Positions 39,648 through 49,547 of a DNA stretch of 64,000 bases are shown piece by piece; the first letter of the stretch is position 1; each line of letters opens with the position of its first letter. A program made the translations under genes and the position numbers. This DNA comes from Dickeya chrysanthemi NCPPB 402 (lineage in GTDB: Bacteria; Pseudomonadota; Gammaproteobacteria; Enterobacterales; Enterobacteriaceae): positions 2,446,853-2,510,852 of the forward strand of contig NZ_CM001974.1 in the NCBI RefSeq assembly GCF_000406105.1, written 5' to 3'. The notes beneath the pieces were generated by a model, which saw only the letters and a program-made list of their open reading frames with translations, ran no database searches and was not told the origin of the DNA.

Positions 39648-39938
39648 TCACCGTTCAGGGATCATATCCTTGAATAAGGCTTCCACCTCATTTTCTTTGG
39701 TTTCCGGCAATGTAGCAGGCTGCTCAGGCAAGGGCTCTGCGTCTTGTACCGTCATCGGCACCAAAGATTGTAATAATGCGATCTGTTGTTTCTGTTGTTC
39801 AACAATCTCATGCAGCAGTCTTATCTGCTCATTGGCCCGTACACTGGCCCGATTAATAAAGAACCAAACCAGAATCACCAGCAATACAATCAGAGCGACA
39901 AAAACCACTTCCAGCATGTCTGAAGCAAAACTACTCAT
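39648..39938 (-). CDS. yebO: YebO-like single-pass membrane protein
   Basis: A 96-residue protein with one N-terminal membrane helix (about 8-28, VVFVALIVLLVILVWFFINR), then a coiled-coil-like segment (NEQIRLLHEIVEQQKQQIAL) and an acidic tail. WFFINRAS and the following NEQI.LL..Q match E. coli YebO. Function is unknown. In E. coli it lies between yobF and mgrB near kdgR; here kdgR is its upstream neighbour but yobF is 26 kb away. Confidence 0.78.
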   Translation of the reverse strand: MSSFASDMLEVVFVALIVLLVILVWFFINRASVRANEQIRLLHEIVEQQKQQIALLQSLVPMTVQDAEPLPEQPATLPETKENEVEALFKDMIPER

Positions 39939-40047
39939 GTCTAAAACCTGTTACATAATCTGACTCAGGCGCGCATTCTAGCACTGTGCCGCCAGAAAAT
40001 TCGACATTCAATACCGTAATTCTGCCCGCCTGAGCCGGGTTTAGCGC

Positions 40048-40076
40048 ATAAAAAAGCCTGTCGCAAGGACAGGCTC
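40048..40076 (-). terminator. Intrinsic terminator of kdgR
   Basis: Minus-strand AGCCTGTC / GACAGGCT stem (plus-strand arms 40055-40062 and 40068-40075), 5-base loop, followed by a U-run from the A-run at 40049-40055. It lies 30 bp after the kdgR stop. Confidence 0.88.
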
Positions 40077-40105
40077 ATTGCAGAATACCTCTACCGCCAC
40101 CCATA

Positions 40106-40897
40106 TCAGAACGGGTAATCGTGATATCCCATTTGATCAGAGATATTACGCGCCGCCGTATGCAACATGGCAACATATTCATGCTTATTGTCTTCTGAAA
40201 AACGAATCGTCGGAAAAGAAATACTTAACCCGGCAATCACCACACCAAAACGGTCAAACACCGGAACGGCAATACAACGCAAGCCTTCTTCCTGCTCTTC
40301 GTTGTCTTCGCCGAACCCTTGCTGACGAACCAGATCAAGTTGAGGCAACAGCTCTTCCGTATCAGCGATGGTGTGCACAGTACTGCGCTTGAATTCCACA
40401 TGGGACAGAATTTCTCTGACCTCATCACGATCACGCCAGGCCAGCAATACCTTGCCTATCGCCGTACTGTGCAACGGATTCCGACGCCCAATACGCGAAT
40501 ACATACGCAGGTTGTACATAGAATCAATTTTATGGATATAAACGATGCTATCTTCATCCAGTGCGCCAAGGTGGATAGTTTCGCGGGTCAGCGCCGATAA
40601 CTCGCGCATCTGAATATCCGCACTACGGATCAGATCAACGTTCTGCAGCGCTTTAGCGCCCAGCTCAAACAATTTCAACGTCAGCGAATATTTCTCTGAC
40701 TCACCTTCCTGAGCAACATATCCCAGAGATTTCATCGTCTGTAGGAAACGATAAACAGTACTTTTAGACATCATTACGCGCTGTGAAAGTTCAGTAATGC
40801 CAATTTCACGCTCTTCGCCTAATGCCTGCAAAATACCAAAAACCTTTAAGACTGATGACACGGAATCGGGTTGTTTATCTAAATCTGCAATAGCCAT
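40106..40897 (-). CDS. kdgR: KdgR, IclR-type repressor of pectin catabolism
   Basis: Represses pectinase, transport and catabolic genes; released from DNA by 2-keto-3-deoxygluconate. The 263 residues equal E. coli KdgR and match it closely. A winged helix-turn-helix covers about 20-80 (ITELSQRVMMSKSTVYRFLQ). The IclR effector domain follows, with IHLGALDEDSIVYIHKID and the conserved Cys in GLRCIAVPVFDRFG. ATG 40897 (MAIADLDKQPDSVSS) is chosen; the frame remains open 29 codons further upstream without family similarity. Predicted operators occur in this window at kdgF/kduI, pelW and ogl. Confidence 0.97.
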   Translation of the reverse strand: MAIADLDKQPDSVSSVLKVFGILQALGEEREIGITELSQRVMMSKSTVYRFLQTMKSLGYVAQEGESEKYSLTLKLFELGAKALQNVDLIRSADIQMRELSALTRETIHLGALDEDSIVYIHKIDSMYNLRMYSRIGRRNPLHSTAIGKVLLAWRDRDEVREILSHVEFKRSTVHTIADTEELLPQLDLVRQQGFGEDNEEQEEGLRCIAVPVFDRFGVVIAGLSISFPTIRFSEDNKHEYVAMLHTAARNISDQMGYHDYPF

Positions 40898-41067
40898 TTT
40901 GGTGGTTACCCTACTCAGTATTTTTTGTTTTAAAAAAAATAGAACACTTGTTTTAGTATAAAGGGAACGCTTTGAACATGGCAATCGGGCATTACTATTA
41001 CTGACAATCTGCTTAACATTTGTCCATCACAATAGTACTGCCTGATTAATAATCTTATTGTAAAAGC

Positions 41068-41097
41068 GAAAAAAAACCGCGCCCTTCATGGGCACGG
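41068..41097 (-). terminator. Intrinsic terminator of ogl
   Basis: Minus-strand CCGTGCCC / GGGCGCGG stem (one G-U pair; plus-strand arms 41090-41097 and 41077-41084) followed by a long U-run from the A-run 41069-41076. Confidence 0.88.
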
Positions 41098-41109
41098 CTG
41101 CAGGTACGG

Positions 41110-42276
41110 TTATTGCCACACGGAATCAGGCACTTTAGCCAGATACAACGCCGGCTTACCATCGACATCAGACGTAAACAGGATATGTTTATCATCCGGT
41201 GTGAAAGAGGGATGCGGATGCGTTACCTGGCGGTCACCTTCCAACACTTCCCATGAAGTATTATGTTGCGCGACCTGGAAATGTTTCCCGGTCTTCATGT
41301 TGAACACATACAGGAAAGGATCGTTCTCGATTTTGTAGCCACCGTCATCTTTCACGTCCACCGGCGCGTTACAACCATCCCCAACCATCAGAGATCCATC
41401 ATAGTTACTCATCAGGTGGGAACAAGGCGGCATCTCTGTCAATTGACGGTTTTCCAGCGTGACAGGGTCAACGCTGCAAATGAAACGGTTGGTGCTGCCT
41501 TTCAGGTAAGAAACATAAGCCAGCGCAGAGCCATCCGGCACCCAGAATTCATGAGTACAGCTTTCCCCCGGCGCATGTTCTTTCACTTTGCGCATATTGG
41601 TGCCGTCTTCATTGATAAACCACATGCGGGCATCAACCAAATCATGTGGGCCTTCATGGCAGAACGCGACCGTATTGTCATCGCCAGGACGATAAATAGG
41701 ATGACCCAACCACTGTTTTTCCTGCAGAATCGTCGTAGCTTCACCGGTTTTCAAGTCAATACGAATCAAACGGCAGCATGGATTGGTAAAATAGAATTCC
41801 TGGAATTTTTTCCAGTCGGTCAATGGCTTCCAATCCTCTTTCTTGATTTCGATACCCACCATCTTGGTGCAATCAGAGTTGGCAACCCAAGTACCGTACC
41901 CAACCCAATCATCCGGTACCTGATAAATATTGGTTTCTTCCAGTGTATTAAGATCAACGCGCATCAAATTACGTACATTTTTCACATAATAAAGCGCATC
42001 GTCATTCGGAGACAGGAAGCCGCCAAACGTATTGTCACCTGTACCTTCGGTCAGTTGAGTGGCTTGCTGCGTTTTCAGATCTAACAAGTAATAGTTCCAC
42101 GGCCCATCAAAGGCGCCACCAAACAGCAGCTTGCTACCATCATTGGAAAAACATTTCTGATAGAAGTAGTTGCGGTGGCAGATGACATCGGGAGGGGTGA
42201 GACGCACCACTTCGGTGCCGGTGACTGAATCCTGGTAGGTATGGAACGTAAAAGAAAGCTTTTTACCTTTGGCCAT
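41110..42276 (-). CDS. ogl: Ogl, oligogalacturonate lyase (PL22)
   Basis: Cytoplasmic seven-bladed propeller lyase that splits unsaturated and saturated digalacturonate to 4-deoxy-5-keto-uronate units. The 388 residues contain the residues described for the family at the expected numbers: catalytic His242 in CTHEFW, and Mn2+ ligands His287, Gln350, His353 and His355 (PPCSHLMS, RQVTHPHPSF). No signal peptide is present. AAGGA precedes the ATG. Two KdgR boxes lie upstream, and kdgR itself is the next gene downstream. Confidence 0.96.
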   Translation of the reverse strand: MAKGKKLSFTFHTYQDSVTGTEVVRLTPPDVICHRNYFYQKCFSNDGSKLLFGGAFDGPWNYYLLDLKTQQATQLTEGTGDNTFGGFLSPNDDALYYVKNVRNLMRVDLNTLEETNIYQVPDDWVGYGTWVANSDCTKMVGIEIKKEDWKPLTDWKKFQEFYFTNPCCRLIRIDLKTGEATTILQEKQWLGHPIYRPGDDNTVAFCHEGPHDLVDARMWFINEDGTNMRKVKEHAPGESCTHEFWVPDGSALAYVSYLKGSTNRFICSVDPVTLENRQLTEMPPCSHLMSNYDGSLMVGDGCNAPVDVKDDGGYKIENDPFLYVFNMKTGKHFQVAQHNTSWEVLEGDRQVTHPHPSFTPDDKHILFTSDVDGKPALYLAKVPDSVWQ

Positions 42277-42367
42277 CCGTAAATCCTTAGCGCTTATCGT
42301 GAAAAATTAGACGCTGCCAGATGAAAGATACCCGTCATCTCGGCAATCGCCTTGTTATATCAGTATT

Positions 42368-42386
42368 GTAGAAACAATGTTTCACT
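42368..42386 (-). promoter_or_regulatory. KdgR box 1 upstream of ogl
   Basis: GTAGAAACAATGTTTCACT contains GAAACA-A-TGTTTC, the full palindromic core of the KdgR consensus. It lies 92-110 bp upstream of the ogl ATG. Confidence 0.72.
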
Positions 42387-42409
42387 TTTCCGTGATCATG
42401 GTTTTATTT

Positions 42410-42428
42410 TATAAAACATTCTTTCCCT
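42410..42428 (-). promoter_or_regulatory. KdgR box 2 upstream of ogl
   Basis: TATAAAACATTCTTTCCCT keeps AAACATTCTTTC of the consensus with a weaker right end. Its start is 42 bp from that of box 1, i.e. four helical turns, so two KdgR dimers could sit on the same face. Confidence 0.6.
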
Positions 42429-42510
42429 TTTCACGGACTGTTTGCGTTGGCGCAAGATTATTTTGTCAGACGTTGAACCGGATATGGCTGTAGCCATCGG
42501 GTAAGGGATA

Positions 42511-42539
42511 AAAAAACAAAGGCCCCGCAGGGCCTTTGC
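42511..42539 (-). terminator. Intrinsic terminator of htpX
   Basis: CAAAGGCCC (42517-42525) and GGGCCTTTG (42530-42538) form a 9-bp stem with a 4-base loop. On the minus strand it is followed by a U-run from the A-run at 42510-42516. Confidence 0.88.
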
Positions 42540-42559
42540 ACATAACATCGTCATGGTAA

Positions 42560-43444
42560 TTACTTCAGGTATTCACCCGAACGCAGCGCTTCAATACGCT
42601 TATCCAACGGCGGATGCGACATAAATAGTTCGCTGAGAGATTTAGACTTACCATTGATACAGAAAGCCATCATGCTGCTTGCTTCCTGCGGTTCATAGCT
42701 GGTCTTCAGGCGCTGTAATGCAGCAATCATCTTCTCGCGGCCGACCAGTTTTGCCGAACCGGCATCAGCATGGAATTCACGGTAACGAGAGAACCACATC
42801 GTAATGATGCTGGCCAGAATGCCAAATACCAGCTCCAACACCATCGAAACCGCCATATAAACCAGCGGGTTTCCATTGCTGCTTTCCTCGCTATCATCAC
42901 GGTTGCCGGACAGAAAGCTGGTGACGATTTGCGCGATAATACGGGAAATGAAGATCACAAAAGTGTTCACCACCCCCTGCACCAACGTCATTGTCACCAT
43001 ATCACCGTTAGCAATGTGACTGATTTCATGAGCAATAACCGCCTCAGCCTCATCACGACTCATGTTCTGCAATAGCCCGGTGCTGACTGCAACCAACGAA
43101 CTATTACGGCGAGCGCCTGTCGCGAATGCGTTAATATCGGGCGCATGATAAATAGCGACCTGCGGCATGGCGATACCTGCCTGCTGAGACTGAGCACGCA
43201 CCGTCTCCAGCAACCAGCGTTCGGTTTCATCACGTGGTTGTTCAATCACCTCACCGCCGACGGAGCGCAGCGCCATCCATTTAGACATCAGCAGCGAAAT
43301 GATCGACCCGCCGAAACCAAACACACCAGCCATGATAATCAAGCCTGCCATGCTGTTGTGCTGAACTCCCGTCAGGCTGAGTACCAGCCCGAATACCACC
43401 ATCACCGCCAGGTTGGTGAGCAGGAAAAGCGCAATACGCATCAT
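42560..43444 (-). CDS. htpX: HtpX, inner-membrane zinc metalloprotease
   Basis: M48-family protease in membrane-protein quality control, working alongside FtsH. The 294 residues have two N-terminal membrane helices (about 4-24 and 33-52), the zinc motif [11 protein letters not shown] near 139, two further hydrophobic stretches (about 158-178 and 193-213) and the third zinc ligand Glu in [17 protein letters not shown] 43444 ([11 protein letters not shown]) is chosen, with AGAGGAAA upstream; the frame is open 18 codons beyond. In E. coli it belongs to the Cpx regulon. Confidence 0.96.
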   Translation of the reverse strand: MMRIALFLLTNLAVMVVFGLVLSLTGVQHNSMAGLIIMAGVFGFGGSIISLLMSKWMALRSVGGEVIEQPRDETERWLLETVRAQSQQAGIAMPQVAIYHAPDINAFATGARRNSSLVAVSTGLLQNMSRDEAEAVIAHEISHIANGDMVTMTLVQGVVNTFVIFISRIIAQIVTSFLSGNRDDSEESSNGNPLVYMAVSMVLELVFGILASIITMWFSRYREFHADAGSAKLVGREKMIAALQRLKTSYEPQEASSMMAFCINGKSKSLSELFMSHPPLDKRIEALRSGEYLK

Positions 43445-43905
43445 ATGATTAAGATTTCCTCTTTCAGCAAAAGCAATAAAAGTGTTTGCAACAACCACAT
43501 CGTATGGGTTGCGCGGCCATTTTCAAGCATCCATAACCTTTATGTTACCAAATTAACATAACTTTACACTTTTATTGGTAAATGTGGGGATAGAAGAATG
43601 GTTCTTCATCACGAAGAAACGGGCCGCCTGTAAGCGTAGCCATCGACGGCATTCTCATCTGCATAATGTCAACGGGAAGCAGAGAAACCGTTACGCTCGC
43701 AGGCCGAGGTGTAATTAAATATAATTGATGTAATATTCGCGTCATGCTCTCTGTTATATCGCGGCATAGGCTAAAGATTGCACGGTATGATGGCGCACAA
43801 CCCTATCATTCTCGCCATGTTGCGTGCTGACGACGCAAAAATATCTCGGCATCCATTGCGTTTCTGCGGGTTAACAGATGCCCGTCACACCGATTAAAGA
43901 GGTCG
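43445..43905. other. 461-bp spacer between htpX and the GGDEF-EAL gene
   Basis: No supported gene. It contains a perfect GAAGAA-TGG-TTCTTC hairpin (43593-43607) and a long-range inverted repeat (GCCTG-TA-AGCGTA at 43626-43638 with TACGCT-CG-CAGGC at 43692-43704). The htpX promoter must lie in the left part. A small RNA is possible but not shown. Confidence 0.5.
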
Positions 43906-46074
43906 TCAGGCCAAAGGGGCGTTCTCCAGCTCCAGTAATTTCTCAAACTCCGCGGCCGGCATTGGGCGCCCAAACAGATACCCCTGCGCCTGCTCACACC
44001 CTTTATTGAGTAATCTTTCGCACTGTTCTTGCGTTTCTACTCCTTCGGCAATCACATCTAAACCAAAGCTTTTCCCTAAATAAAGGATCGCACGAACAAT
44101 CGCCGCATCCGGAGGCGACTCACACATGGCTCGAACAAAAGTCTGATCGATCTTAAGCCGGGTAACCGGGTAGTGCTTCAACATGCTGAGTGAAGCGTAC
44201 CCCGTACCATAGTCATCAAAAGCAATGCCAATACCGCTGTTACGCAGTTCATTAAGCGGTTTCATCATACTTTCGTCATGACGCAATATGATGTTCTCTG
44301 TAATTTCCAGTTCCAGCGCACCGGGTTTAAGCCCTGTTTGCATCAGAACATCCTTAATTTTCTGTGCCAGACGGCCCGAACGGAATTGCGCGGCAAACAA
44401 ATTGATACTAATGCGGAAATTCCTCGCCCCGGCCCGGCACCACTCAGATGCCTGCTGGCAAGCGGATTGGACCACCCAATCGCCAATGCGCTCTGCCCAC
44501 GGACCACGTTCCAATGCAGACATAAATGCGGCCGGCCCCAGTAAGCCTTTATAGGGATGACGCCAGCGCAGCAACGCCTCAGCCCCCACGACCTTACTGT
44601 TGACCAGACTCACCTGAGGCTGATAAAACACCTCGAACTCTTCTTGCTCATACGCCCTAATGAATTCCAGTTGGAAAGCGTGACGAGCCTGAAAAACCTC
44701 TCTTAACTCACGGGTAAAAAAGCGATAGCAGTTACGCCCATCCGCTTTCGCCTGATACAACGCCAAATCCGCACTGGTAAGTAAGTCTTGCACGGTTGTC
44801 CCATGCGTCGGGTACATCACCAATCCAATACTGGCGCTGGTGTTGATTTGTTTGTTATCGACAAGCACGGCTTGCGAAATATCATGAATGATTTTTTCCG
44901 CCAGTTTCGCTACCCGCTCTTTATCATTCTGCTTCGGCAACAAAATGGCGAACTCATCCCCGCCCATGCGGGCAACCAGATCGCCGGACTGGACGTTATC
45001 CTGTAACCGCCTGGAGACACTGGACAAAATTTCATCGCCGCTGGCGTGCCCGAGGCTGTCGTTGATATCTTTGAAGCCATCCAGATCAATAATCATGATG
45101 GCCGCCGGCTCGCCGTTTTTCAGTACCTGATCCAGCGTAGACGTCAGCAATGTACGGTTAGCCAACCCAGTAAGAAGATCCCGGTGCGCCTGCAGGAATA
45201 ACCGCTCTTCGTAGCGTTGTCTTTCCGTCGTATCACGCAAAATGATGCCATAACGCGTCTGATTGTGGTCATGCCACATGGATACCGTCAGCTCGGTTGG
45301 TATCATGGTGCCAGGCAAGGCTCGCGTTTCTAATTCAATCGAACTGCCTTTAAAAATCGCGGTCTTGTCCGTTGCCAGGTGATGCAACTGCACAACAAAC
45401 ATATCTGGAACGATGATGCTGATATGTTCACCAATGATCTGATCACGGCTGTACTCCAGCATTTTCTCTGCCGACTCGTTCCAGAAAGTGATCGTCCCTT
45501 TGTCATTGACGCAGAGAATGGCATCAGGCGACGATTCGGCAATACTCTCAAAACGGGCCTGACTGGCACGACGGGCCAGGTCCAGACGTCGCATTTCCAG
45601 CTTGTCCATCACCAGTGCGGCAAAATCCTGCAAGTTATGCGCATCGCGGGCACTTAGAGAAGCGCGGGGTTTGTTATCGATAATGCACAGCACTCCGATA
45701 GGAAACCCGCCAGGCGTCCGCAAAGGGATACCGGCATAAAAGCGAATGTGCGGCTCTCCGATGACCAACGGGTTATCTTTGAAGCGGGGATCTTTGCGCG
45801 TATCGGGGATCACCATGATCCGTTTCTTGAGAATCGCATGCGCACAGAAAGATTCGTCTCGTGACGTTTCACATACCGGCATCCCAATGCTAGCAGCAAA
45901 CAGCTGTCGCTCTTTCTCTACCAGCGAAATCAATACGATAGGGACGTTGAAAACGTTGGCCGCCAAATTGATCAGATTGTCAAAACCAGGATCAGACAGC
46001 GGTTTGCTGATACCGTACTCTTGTAATGCCGCAAGTCGGCTTTTCTCATCTTTATTTGCTGGGGCTCGACTCAT
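43906..46074 (-). CDS. GAF-PAS-GGDEF-EAL cyclic-di-GMP signalling protein
   Basis: A 722-residue cytoplasmic regulator. In order: GAF (about 10-160, with the recognisable ESFCAHAIL), PAS (about 175-290, ESSPDAILCVNDKGTITFWN), GGDEF with intact RMGGDEFAIL (about 305-465) and EAL with intact GAEALLRW, ELEITEN, FDDYGTGYASL and KIDQTF (about 475-720). Both active-site signatures are present, so it could make or degrade c-di-GMP; no RxxD product-inhibition site precedes GGDEF. ATG 46074 is picked for GAGGGGA just upstream; an ATG eight codons earlier is possible. Dickeya EAL proteins regulate pectinases and type III secretion; I cannot equate this one with a named gene. Confidence 0.88.
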   Translation of the reverse strand: MSRAPANKDEKSRLAALQEYGISKPLSDPGFDNLINLAANVFNVPIVLISLVEKERQLFAASIGMPVCETSRDESFCAHAILKKRIMVIPDTRKDPRFKDNPLVIGEPHIRFYAGIPLRTPGGFPIGVLCIIDNKPRASLSARDAHNLQDFAALVMDKLEMRRLDLARRASQARFESIAESSPDAILCVNDKGTITFWNESAEKMLEYSRDQIIGEHISIIVPDMFVVQLHHLATDKTAIFKGSSIELETRALPGTMIPTELTVSMWHDHNQTRYGIILRDTTERQRYEERLFLQAHRDLLTGLANRTLLTSTLDQVLKNGEPAAIMIIDLDGFKDINDSLGHASGDEILSSVSRRLQDNVQSGDLVARMGGDEFAILLPKQNDKERVAKLAEKIIHDISQAVLVDNKQINTSASIGLVMYPTHGTTVQDLLTSADLALYQAKADGRNCYRFFTRELREVFQARHAFQLEFIRAYEQEEFEVFYQPQVSLVNSKVVGAEALLRWRHPYKGLLGPAAFMSALERGPWAERIGDWVVQSACQQASEWCRAGARNFRISINLFAAQFRSGRLAQKIKDVLMQTGLKPGALELEITENIILRHDESMMKPLNELRNSGIGIAFDDYGTGYASLSMLKHYPVTRLKIDQTFVRAMCESPPDAAIVRAILYLGKSFGLDVIAEGVETQEQCERLLNKGCEQAQGYLFGRPMPAAEFEKLLELENAPLA

Positions 46075-46848
46075 GGGGGTTCCCCTCACATTATCCATTG
46101 TTTTTTCTATCAGAAAAAATTGTAGCCTGTTGTCGCGATGATGCTTACCGTAACTTTTCACGCAAAAAAATCACCGACGAATAAAATCCATCGATATCTT
46201 TCGATTAAATTTAAAACGATAACTGGCTACTGTCCCTCTTTACTCTGTCTCTTCCCCACATCAGGGAACGCATCGGCCATGCAAATTATCGGACGGCATC
46301 AACAGAATAGCAAAATGCACACGCGGAGGAAGACCTGGCCTCCAAGATTTTCTGATTTCAATAAAAATAAAGGGAATTACAAGTGGTTAATTATTCTAAT
46401 AGATCGTTATTCCCAATCATCAATCAAAACTTGATAACCCCTCGCTATAAGATGTTTTAATCTGTTACCTTTCACCGCGAACCAATACGCCAGATACCTT
46501 TTCTCCACAGGCTTAAATACCAGAAAATGCTTTTCCTTTAAGAAAATCGGCACGTAAAACCAAAATAAAAATTACCTTATTGGTGTTATATCGGACGCCA
46601 ATCCTATTCCAATTCGACGCTGAAACGAGTGAAGAACCCCCCTCCTGTTTGCGTGTTTGCGTTATTACAAACAGTAACTGATGATCAATGCAGATAAAAA
46701 GCATCATAAAAGAGAAGAGAATGTAAAGTGATGCCTCAAATTGACAGAACAAAAGCGTTGACAGAAAAACGTGCGGAACAGTAAACCCGAAAGGTTCGCA
46801 ATTGCTGCGGAATAATGCGTTAGAGAAACAGTATAGACAACGAAAAAG
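46075..46848. other. 774-bp spacer, no gene recognised
   Basis: An A+T-rich region between the GGDEF-EAL gene start and the icd terminator. One minus-strand open frame (46513-46929) overlaps the end of icd and lacks family resemblance or a ribosome site, so it is not called. The promoter of the GGDEF-EAL gene lies at the left end. Confidence 0.55.
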
Positions 46849-46880
46849 TAACCTCACGGAGGTCTTGCCGCCGTGAGGTT
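46843..46880 (-). terminator. Terminator of icd
   Basis: AACCTCACGG (46850-46859) and CCGTGAGGTT (46871-46880) form a perfect 10-bp stem; on the minus strand ACTTTTTC follows. Confidence 0.8.
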
Positions 46881-46900
46881 TTATTCGATGTCGCCATCGA

Positions 46901-48154
46901 TTACATGTTGCTGATGATATCCTGCGCAAACTCGCTACATTTCCGCAGCGTAGCGCCTTCCATCAGACGTTCAAAGTCATAGGTGACCGTCTTGTTCTTG
47001 ATCGCGCCTTCCATACCTTTCACGATCAGATCCGCTGCTTCAAACCACTCCAGGTGGCGCAACATCATTTCAGCAGACAGAATAACGGAACCTGGGTTCA
47101 CTTTGTCCTGGCCGGCATACTTCGGTGCAGTACCATGCGTAGCTTCAAACAGCGCGCACTCGTCGCCAATGTTGGCGCCCGGTGCAATACCGATCCCACC
47201 GACCTGTGCCGCCAGCGCGTCAGAGATATAGTCGCCGTTAAGGTTCATACAGGCGATCACATCGTATTCAGCCGGACGCAACAGAATCTGCTGCAGGAAG
47301 GCATCAGCAATCACATCTTTAACGATGATATCTTTACCGGTTTTCGGGTTCTTGATTTTCACCCACGGCCCGCCGTCGATCAGCTCACCACCAAACTCTT
47401 CGCGAGCCAGTTGGTAACCCCAGTCTTTGAATGCGCCTTCGGTGAACTTCATGATGTTGCCTTTGTGCACCAGCGTCACGGAGTCGCGATCATTCGTGAT
47501 GGCATATTCAATCGCGGCGCGAACCAGACGTTTGGTCCCGGCTTCAGAACAAGGTTTTACACCAATGCCGCACTGCTGCGGGAAACGGATTTTTTTCACA
47601 CCCATTTCATCTTGCAGGAACTTGATGACTTTGTCCGCTTCCGGCGTACCGGCTTTCCATTCGATACCGGCATAAATGTCTTCGGCGTTTTCACGGAAGA
47701 TGACCATATCGGTCAATTCAGGATGTTTAACCGGGCTCGGCGTGCCTTCATAATAGCGAACCGGACGCAGACAAATATACAGATCCAACTGCTGGCGCAG
47801 CGCTACGTTCAGAGAACGGATACCACCACCCACCGGCGTGGTCAGCGGCCCTTTGATGGCTACACGGTATTCGCGGATCAGATCCAGCGTTTCATCCGGC
47901 AACCAGACATCTTGACCATACACCTGGGTGGATTTCTCACCGGTGTAAATTTCCATCCAGGAAATTTTGCGCTTACCCTGATAGGCTTTATTTACCGCGG
48001 CATCAACAACGTTAATCATGGCTGGCGTAACATCGACGCCAATACCGTCGCCTTCGATAAACGGAATGATCGGATTAGCCGGCACGACCAGTTTACCCTG
48101 AGCGTCAACCGTGATTTTCTGCCCTTCTGCCGGTACAACTACTTTACTTTCCAT
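46901..48154 (-). CDS. icd: Isocitrate dehydrogenase (NADP+)
   Basis: TCA-cycle enzyme that oxidises isocitrate to 2-oxoglutarate. The 417 residues match the E. coli enzyme (416). [20 protein letters not shown] contains the regulatory serine phosphorylated by AceK in E. coli (Ser113 there). [15 protein letters not shown] lies near the N-terminus, and the metal-binding aspartates are in [20 protein letters not shown]. It is divergent from rluE across 131 bp, as in other enterics. Confidence 0.97.
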   Translation of the reverse strand: MESKVVVPAEGQKITVDAQGKLVVPANPIIPFIEGDGIGVDVTPAMINVVDAAVNKAYQGKRKISWMEIYTGEKSTQVYGQDVWLPDETLDLIREYRVAIKGPLTTPVGGGIRSLNVALRQQLDLYICLRPVRYYEGTPSPVKHPELTDMVIFRENAEDIYAGIEWKAGTPEADKVIKFLQDEMGVKKIRFPQQCGIGVKPCSEAGTKRLVRAAIEYAITNDRDSVTLVHKGNIMKFTEGAFKDWGYQLAREEFGGELIDGGPWVKIKNPKTGKDIIVKDVIADAFLQQILLRPAEYDVIACMNLNGDYISDALAAQVGGIGIAPGANIGDECALFEATHGTAPKYAGQDKVNPGSVILSAEMMLRHLEWFEAADLIVKGMEGAIKNKTVTYDFERLMEGATLRKCSEFAQDIISNM

Positions 48155-48285
48155 TAACCTCTCCTTCGAGCGCCATTTTGTTAATGACTTGTAAGATGCG
48201 TGTCAATACTACTTGAATATTTAGCCTGAGCCAATCACAAACCATTTCGAGTATAATGGTTTTGTCATTCACAGCCAGTAATAAG

Positions 48286-48912
48286 ATGAATAAATTCCCT
48301 GTTAAAAATCACCGACTTAAACGATTCAGCTCTCGGCCAAAAAAAAATGTGCCGACGGCGGCGGCACAGGCGCGCATCGTTTTGTTCAATAAACCTTTCG
48401 ATGTCCTGTCACAGTTTACCGATGAAGGCGGCCGCGCTACGCTGAAAGATTATGTCCCCTTACGCGATATCTACGCTGCCGGCAGATTAGACCGGGACAG
48501 CGAAGGTCTGATGATATTGACTAACGATGGTCAATTGCAGGCACGCCTGACACAACCCGGCAAGAAAACCCCTAAAATTTATTACGCCCAGGTTGAAGGT
48601 ATTCCCGACGACGACGCCCTTCACGCTTTTCGAACCGGCCTGCAACTCAACGACGGCACGACATTGCCGGCAGGTGCCGAGCGAGTGGAGGAACCCGCAT
48701 GGCTGTGGCCGCGCCAGCCGCCAATCCGCGAGCGAAAAAACATTCCGGTTAGCTGGCTCAAAATCACGCTGTACGAAGGCCGTAACCGGCAGGTAAGGCG
48801 CATGACGGCGCATATCGGCTATCCGACACTGCGTTTGATTCGTTACAGTATGGCTAACCAGACTCTTGATGGGTTATCTCCCGGCGAATGGAAGGAAATC
48901 GACCATGTTTAA
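48286..48912 (+). CDS. rluE: RluE, 23S rRNA pseudouridine(2457) synthase
   Basis: RsuA-family pseudouridine synthase of about 208 residues. The catalytic Asp lies in [39 protein letters not shown] is the C-terminal family motif. There is a basic N-terminal extension without an S4 domain, as in RluE. ATG 48286 is used; an ATG at 48256 is also in frame and neither has a strong ribosome site. Its end overlaps the nudJ start by 8 bp. Confidence 0.92.
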   Translation: MNKFPVKNHRLKRFSSRPKKNVPTAAAQARIVLFNKPFDVLSQFTDEGGRATLKDYVPLRDIYAAGRLDRDSEGLMILTNDGQLQARLTQPGKKTPKIYYAQVEGIPDDDALHAFRTGLQLNDGTTLPAGAERVEEPAWLWPRQPPIRERKNIPVSWLKITLYEGRNRQVRRMTAHIGYPTLRLIRYSMANQTLDGLSPGEWKEIDHV

Positions 48913-49363
48913 ACCGCATGTAACCGTAGCCTGCGTTGTTCAAGCGGAAGGCTACTTTCTGGTGGTTGAGGAAGAAATCAACCATCGCCGGCTATGGAAC
49001 CAACCGGCTGGTCACCTGGAAGCGGACGAAACGCTGATCCAGGCCGCACAGCGCGAGCTATTCGAAGAAACCGGCATTCATGCCACGCCGCAAAGTTTTC
49101 TGCAATTACATCAGTGGATCGCGCCGGATAGCACCCCTTTCCTGCGCTTTAGTTTCACTATCGACTTACCTGAGCGGTTACCCACCACGCCTCACGACAG
49201 CGACATCGCCTGTTGTCACTGGCTGAAACCGGAGGATATTCTGCAGTCATCCTGTTTACGCTCACCCTTGGTCGCCGCCAGCCTGCACTGTTATCAACGC
49301 GGACAGCGTTATCCGCTGAGCCTGCTGGAAGCGTTTAACTGGCCATTTCCCATCCCAGCCTGA
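48905..49363 (+). CDS. nudJ: NudJ, Nudix phosphatase
   Basis: A 152-residue Nudix hydrolase matching E. coli NudJ (YmfB) from [16 protein letters not shown] onward. The Nudix box [20 protein letters not shown] is complete. E. coli NudJ removes phosphate from HMP-pyrophosphate and nucleoside di- and triphosphates. ATG 48905 overlaps the last 8 bp of rluE, implying translational coupling; an upstream ATG at 48866 is rejected as family similarity starts at MFKPH. Confidence 0.93.
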   Translation: MFKPHVTVACVVQAEGYFLVVEEEINHRRLWNQPAGHLEADETLIQAAQRELFEETGIHATPQSFLQLHQWIAPDSTPFLRFSFTIDLPERLPTTPHDSDIACCHWLKPEDILQSSCLRSPLVAASLHCYQRGQRYPLSLLEAFNWPFPIPA

Positions 49364-49547
49364 CACCGCGCGGGTTCGCCGTTTAACCAGCGGCGAATAC
49401 GCCTCACCTGACAACCTGTTTTCAGGTATCGCGCTATCAGGATAATGACGCGCAAGGAAATGTGTGATCACGATAAATGTGTTAACCTGTTGCGCCTGTT
49501 TTTCGCTTTAACGCTTTACACCACCTCATTGAGTTTGAGTTCGCGAG

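Noticed and set aside
40915..40960. KdgR box in front of kdgR itself
   Set aside because: AATAGAACACTTGTTTTAGT resembles the box but the two halves are one base too far apart, so autoregulation is not supported.
46513..46929. 138-codon minus-strand frame downstream of icd
   Set aside because: Starts inside icd, crosses its terminator and has a composition unlike coding DNA.
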